Below, in pieces: positions 5,422 through 8,791 of a DNA stretch of 8,791 bases; the stretch's first letter is position 1; each line of letters begins with the position of its first letter. A model generated the notes under the pieces. That model was not told the DNA's origin, did not search any database, and saw only the letters and a program-made list of their open reading frames with translations. The stretch covers positions 1-8,791 of the forward strand of contig JBCCFD010000345.1 of assembly GCA_039029915.1 (NCBI GenBank), in the 5' to 3' direction. This stretch comes from QQUD01 sp039029915 (GTDB lineage: Bacteria; Chloroflexota; Anaerolineae; Promineifilales; Promineifilaceae). Both the position numbers and the translations under genes were made by a program.

Positions 5422-7250
5422 AATCCTATCGATACTTTACCGAGCTTATCAAATATCGCCCGCTTTATTATGCGGGTGACATCATTAGTATTTCGCTCCA
5501 CTTTGCAGCTATCACCACAACAGGCCTCATTCTACGCGCGTATTTCAATGGGTTAACTGGCGAAGCAGGCTTTGCTCTTTCCGTTTGGCCAATTGTATGG
5601 CTACAGGTTATCAGTTTTCTTTTCATTTCAGGCACCAACATCGCCGCTGATTTGGCTTACATCAACTTTGAATTCCACAGCATGGCGCTACTCATTCGCA
5701 ACATGTTCAGTCGGATTTTGCAAATGCCAGGTGCTCATCCCCTTCCAACAAACGCCAATGGAAAGGTAATGACGACAGGAGAAGCCATCAGCACCTTTCG
5801 TGATGATACGCAAGAACTACTCTGGGCTTTAGTCATTATTGACGATCTGGTAGGCCTGCTAATTTCGGCCACGATTTCTTTTACGATTATGTTTTCTATT
5901 AGTCCCTTAGTTACAGTTGCCACCTTCTTGCCGCTGGGGCTCGTCATTTTTGCGGCAAATCAGATGGGAGAATGGGCCAAAGCGTATCGAAGAGAAAGCC
6001 GTGAGTCCACAAGTCAGGTTACGAGCCTCATTGCCAGCATGTTTGAAAATACGCAGGCAATCAAAGTCGCTTCAGCCGAGGAACGGTTAATCGCCTATTT
6101 TCGGGAAGTCAATTTGCGCCGGCAGGACGCAATGGTCAAGGACCGCGTTTTTACAAAACTTGTTGATGCGCTGTCCAATTCAACCATCGACATTGGGCTG
6201 GGTTTAATTCTGCTGACGACTGCACAGCAGTTGTTAAATGACCAAATGACGCTGGGTGATTTTGCCCTATTTGCGGCGTATATTTGGCCGACGACCCATC
6301 TGATGCGCATTGCAGGCATGGTTATTACGCGTTACAAGCAATCTTCTGTTTCTACAACGCGTATGGAGCAGATGATGCAGGGTGCCCCAGAAGAAAACGT
6401 GGTGGCCCACACACCTATCTACATGAAAGAACCAGTGCCAGCAATTCCACCGCTGATAAAAACGCCATCAGATCGTCTGGAATCGCTGGAATTCCACAAT
6501 GTGGGGTATACGTTTGATGAATCGTCGGCGGCAGCTTGGCAGGCGCGTGAAGGGGTTGAGGAGAATGAGAAAACGGCCGTTTTCTCCCTCCAAAATATCA
6601 ATCTAACGCTTAAACGGGGCTCACTTACTGTTATTACCGGGCGGATTGGCTCTGGGAAAACAACCTTGCTCAAAACAATATTGGGTCTCCACGGCACGCC
6701 TTATGGTGACCTGCTGTGGAATGGTGAAAAGATTTTAGATCCAGCAAACTTTATGGTGCCACCTCGCATCGCTTATTCCGCGCAGGTAGCGAGGCTGTTT
6801 AGCCAAACACTGAAAGACAATATATTGCTCGGGTTAAGCGAGACGGACGTGGATATTGAGCAGGCGATCAAAACGGCCGTTTTCGACCAAGACCTCAGTC
6901 AAATGGAGAACGGCCTAGAGACGTTTGTGGGGCCTCGGGGCATTCGTTTATCTGGGGGGCAAGTGCAGCGGGCTGCCGCCACGCGCATGTTTGTGCGCAA
7001 CGCTGAGCTGCTGGTTATGGATGATCTGTCAAGCGCCCTTGATGTGGAAACGGAAAAGATACTTTGGCAAAGATTGAAAGCCACGCAAAAAGAAGCCACT
7101 TACCTAATCGTCTCTCACCGCCAATCAATTCTGCAGATGGCGGATCATATTGTGGTGCTGAAAAACGGCCGTATTGAAGCAGAGGGGACTCTGGATCATT
7201 TGCTCGAAACCTCGGCAGAGATGCGCCAACTGTGGGAAGGAGAGCGGTGA
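5418..7250 (+). CDS. ABC exporter subunit 2 (fused membrane and ATPase domains, degenerate Walker B)
   Basis: This is a 610-residue half-transporter and the probable heterodimer partner of the preceding gene. About six membrane segments occupy roughly residues 17-310. A linker rich in Pro and charged residues precedes the ATPase domain. Motifs are Walker A GRIGSGKT (408-415), Q-loop Q456, canonical signature LSGGQ (511-515), Walker B LLVMDD with D535 followed by Asp536 in place of the catalytic Glu, D-loop SALD and H-loop H567. The Glu-to-Asp change with an intact signature is the mirror image of subunit 1. Roughly 20 residues are inserted between the A-loop region (VGYTF, Y364) and the strand leading to Walker A. 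The start overlaps the upstream stop as ATGA, with GGGAGGG at 5402-5408 ten or so bases before it, so translation is probably coupled. ACGGCCGT occurs at 6573, 6873 and 7165. Substrate unknown. Confidence 0.94.
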   Translation: MKSYRYFTELIKYRPLYYAGDIISISLHFAAITTTGLILRAYFNGLTGEAGFALSVWPIVWLQVISFLFISGTNIAADLAYINFEFHSMALLIRNMFSRILQMPGAHPLPTNANGKVMTTGEAISTFRDDTQELLWALVIIDDLVGLLISATISFTIMFSISPLVTVATFLPLGLVIFAANQMGEWAKAYRRESRESTSQVTSLIASMFENTQAIKVASAEERLIAYFREVNLRRQDAMVKDRVFTKLVDALSNSTIDIGLGLILLTTAQQLLNDQMTLGDFALFAAYIWPTTHLMRIAGMVITRYKQSSVSTTRMEQMMQGAPEENVVAHTPIYMKEPVPAIPPLIKTPSDRLESLEFHNVGYTFDESSAAAWQAREGVEENEKTAVFSLQNINLTLKRGSLTVITGRIGSGKTTLLKTILGLHGTPYGDLLWNGEKILDPANFMVPPRIAYSAQVARLFSQTLKDNILLGLSETDVDIEQAIKTAVFDQDLSQMENGLETFVGPRGIRLSGGQVQRAAATRMFVRNAELLVMDDLSSALDVETEKILWQRLKATQKEATYLIVSHRQSILQMADHIVVLKNGRIEAEGTLDHLLETSAEMRQLWEGER

Positions 7251-7285
7251 TGGGGCGAAGAGCGAGGGGCGATGTAGCTTCGTTT

Positions 7286-7361
7286 AGGGCCTGAGCTTGT
7301 CGAAGGCATCACCCCTTGTTGCTCCCATAATCAGGGGCCTGAGCTTGTCGAAGGCTTCACC
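7286..7361. repeat. Two 28-bp intergenic repeats with core CCTGAGCTTGTCGAAGG
   Basis: The copies at 7286-7313 and 7334-7361 differ at two positions over 28 bases and repeat with a 48-base period. They lie in the gap between the convergent ABC subunit 2 and aspartokinase genes. The core GCCTGAGCTTGTCGAAGGC is an imperfect inverted repeat: GCCT pairs with AGGC, an inner G-C pair closes a 5-base loop, and GA opposes GA between them. From memory, this core recurs in intergenic DNA of many unrelated bacteria. I cannot verify that here. No conventional T-tract terminator is visible in this gap, so the repeats may help end both transcripts. Confidence 0.8.
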
Positions 7362-7374
7362 TCTTCTCAAAACT

Positions 7375-8775
7375 TTAAATCAAGGCATGAATCGACTGAA
7401 CGGCCGTTATCGCTTCCGCTTGCTCAACCACCACACTAATACTGCATTCGGATGACCCCTGAGCAATCGCAATAATATTCACTGATGCGTTCCCTAACGC
7501 CGTAAACACCTTTCCAGCTACCCCTGGTAAGCCACGCATACCTGCGCCCACAACAGTCACAATAGACACTTCATTCTGCGCCTGAATTGAATCAATATCT
7601 CGACGGACTAGCTCTTTAGCAAACTCAGCATTGAGCGCAGCCACCACCATTTGGGAGGCTGAACCTGGCGTTGTAAAGCAAATCGACTGTTCAGATGAGG
7701 CTTGACTTATGAGCAAGATGCTCTGGTTTGTGTTGGCCACGGCGCCAAAGGTGCGGGCGGCGATTCCGGGTATGCCCAGCATGCCTTTCCCTTCAACCGT
7801 AATCAAGCTCAAATCTTTAATTGCGGTCACGGCCTTAATCCCGCCGTTTTGATTGGTTCGTTTTGGCACGATAACGGTGCCGGGGTGCTCTGGATTAAAC
7901 GTGTTTTTAATGCGGAGCGGAATATTGTTTTCTACACAAGGACGCATCGTTTTGGGGTGCAAAACGCGGGCGCCATAATAAGCCAGCTCCGATACTTCAC
8001 GGAAACTAAGCTCAGGAATTGATCGGGCATTATCCACAATGCGTGGATCGGTTGTCATGACGCCATCCACGTCGGTCCATATCCAAACCTCTTTGGCTTC
8101 AAGCACCTGCCCTAAAATAGCACCACTATAATCTGAACCACCCCGCCCGAGGGTTGTTTGAACACCGTTTTGATCTGCCCCAATAAAGCCCGTCACAATG
8201 GGAATGATTTTTTGCTCAAGCAACGGCCGTATTCTGGCTTCCGTTTGCTGCTTTGTTCCCTCAATGTTGGGGGATGCATCTTGGAAATGACTATCAGTTA
8301 AGATAAGTTCTGTCGCATCAACCGCTTCAGCAGGATGCCCTTGCTCACGCAAATAGGCTGCTAAAATGCGCACGCTCATTCGCTCCCCCATCCCGCCAAT
8401 GGTGTCTAACGCGCGCGGGCTTAACTCACCAAGGACACAGACAGCTTGACATAAAGATTCAAATCGATCAATAAAACGGCCGTTTTCCGCTAAGATCGCT
8501 TCTCGCTCGCTCGATAATAAGCCATCAATCGCCTCTTTATGAATCTCACGCAGCAAGCTTGCGTTATTTTTAGCCTGCTCTAAATCACCGTCGGCGGCTG
8601 CGTAGGCGCCGTTGAGCAGCAGGTCGGTTACTTTAATCGGCTTTGACCCCATTGCTGATGCGACAACCACCACAGCCCCCCATTGGGCCATAGTATCTGT
8701 GATGAGTACGGCCGTTTCTTGCATCGCCTCGGCACTCCCAACCGAAGTGCCACCAAATTTCATTACTAGCGTCAT
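7375..8775 (-). CDS. Aspartate kinase, monofunctional, with two C-terminal ACT domains
   Basis: This 466-residue aspartokinase (ATP + L-aspartate to 4-phospho-L-aspartate) catalyses the first step toward lysine, threonine and methionine. The N-terminal amino-acid-kinase domain starts with VMKFGGTSVG (K6). It continues with GRGGSDYS around D215 and WTDVDGVMTTDPRIV, the usual nucleotide and aspartate-binding features. Two ACT-like repeats follow, near GIPGIAARTFGAVA and GLPGVAGKVFTALG, each with a ligand-type QxSSExSI motif, so end-product feedback is likely; Lys or Thr cannot be told apart. There is no fused homoserine dehydrogenase. The frame also opens at ATG 8785-8787. ATG 8773-8775 has GGAG six bases upstream and gives the standard N-terminus, so I chose it. 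The upstream control region is outside the window. Four ACGGCCGT copies (7400, 8223, 8476, 8708) make this the densest gene. Confidence 0.95.
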   Translation of the reverse strand: MTLVMKFGGTSVGSAEAMQETAVLITDTMAQWGAVVVVASAMGSKPIKVTDLLLNGAYAAADGDLEQAKNNASLLREIHKEAIDGLLSSEREAILAENGRFIDRFESLCQAVCVLGELSPRALDTIGGMGERMSVRILAAYLREQGHPAEAVDATELILTDSHFQDASPNIEGTKQQTEARIRPLLEQKIIPIVTGFIGADQNGVQTTLGRGGSDYSGAILGQVLEAKEVWIWTDVDGVMTTDPRIVDNARSIPELSFREVSELAYYGARVLHPKTMRPCVENNIPLRIKNTFNPEHPGTVIVPKRTNQNGGIKAVTAIKDLSLITVEGKGMLGIPGIAARTFGAVANTNQSILLISQASSEQSICFTTPGSASQMVVAALNAEFAKELVRRDIDSIQAQNEVSIVTVVGAGMRGLPGVAGKVFTALGNASVNIIAIAQGSSECSISVVVEQAEAITAVQSIHALI

Positions 8776-8791
8776 CTCTAACTCCATATGA

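Larger units (their letters stand above)
725..8715. repeat. Highly iterated palindrome ACGGCCGT, 13 dispersed copies
   Basis: Copies start at 725, 1657, 2766, 3103, 4729, 5240, 6573, 6873, 7165, 7400, 8223, 8476 and 8708. Every CGGCCG I found in the window is flanked by A and T to make this octamer, and 7 of 13 extend to the decamer AACGGCCGTT (1657, 3103, 4729, 6573, 6873, 7400, 8476). All lie in coding sequence. They are translated as NGR (725, 2766, 5240, 7165, 8476), TAV (3103, 4729, 6573, 6873, 7400, 8708) or R-P (1657, 8223), so all three frames are used. An octamer is expected about 0.13 times in this length if bases were equal. The pattern resembles HIP1 of cyanobacteria, though the word differs. 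Confidence 0.9.

Noticed and set aside
7702..8022. 106-codon + strand open frame opposite the aspartokinase
   Set aside because: It is a shadow of the conserved aspartokinase frame; the kinase and ACT motifs are unambiguous on the minus strand.

Overview
This is a bacterial chromosomal stretch of moderate GC content, by eye a little under 50%. It carries ordinary housekeeping and accessory genes and shows no sign of phage, insertion sequence, CRISPR or tRNA/rRNA genes. The gene content (geranylgeranyl-reductase-family flavoprotein, lone receiver protein, cold-shock protein, heterodimeric ABC exporter, ACT-domain aspartokinase) does not fix the taxon. My best guess is an Anaerolineae-like Chloroflexota, but this rests on general resemblance only and is weakly held.

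Layout. Positions 1-231 hold the C-terminal end of a low-molecular-weight protein tyrosine phosphatase on the + strand. It is followed on the same strand by an FAD-dependent geranylgeranyl-reductase-family oxidoreductase (307-1485). Three minus-strand genes come next: a single-domain response regulator (1517-1891), a cold-shock protein (2045-2278) and a GNAT acetyltransferase (2637-3377). The cold-shock gene lies between two strong hairpin terminators. The 340-base gap between it and the acetyltransferase holds a direct repeat and an unexplained perfect stem-loop. A divergent control region (3378-3681) leads into two overlapping + strand ABC exporter genes (3682-5421 and 5418-7250). Their nucleotide-binding motifs are complementary in the way expected of a heterodimer with one active and one degenerate ATP site. 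A 124-base convergent gap with two copies of a 28-bp repeat separates them from a minus-strand aspartokinase (7375-8775).

The signal that no gene explains is the octamer palindrome ACGGCCGT. It occurs 13 times in 8.8 kb, against roughly 0.1 expected by chance. All 13 copies lie inside coding sequence and are read in all three frames (as NGR, TAV or RP). This resembles a highly iterated palindrome such as cyanobacterial HIP1, with selection acting on the DNA word and not on the protein. The rest is mostly conventional. Secondary points are a probable short terminated transcript or attenuator ahead of the ABC operon, a probable leaderless start for the acetyltransferase, and the intergenic repeats.
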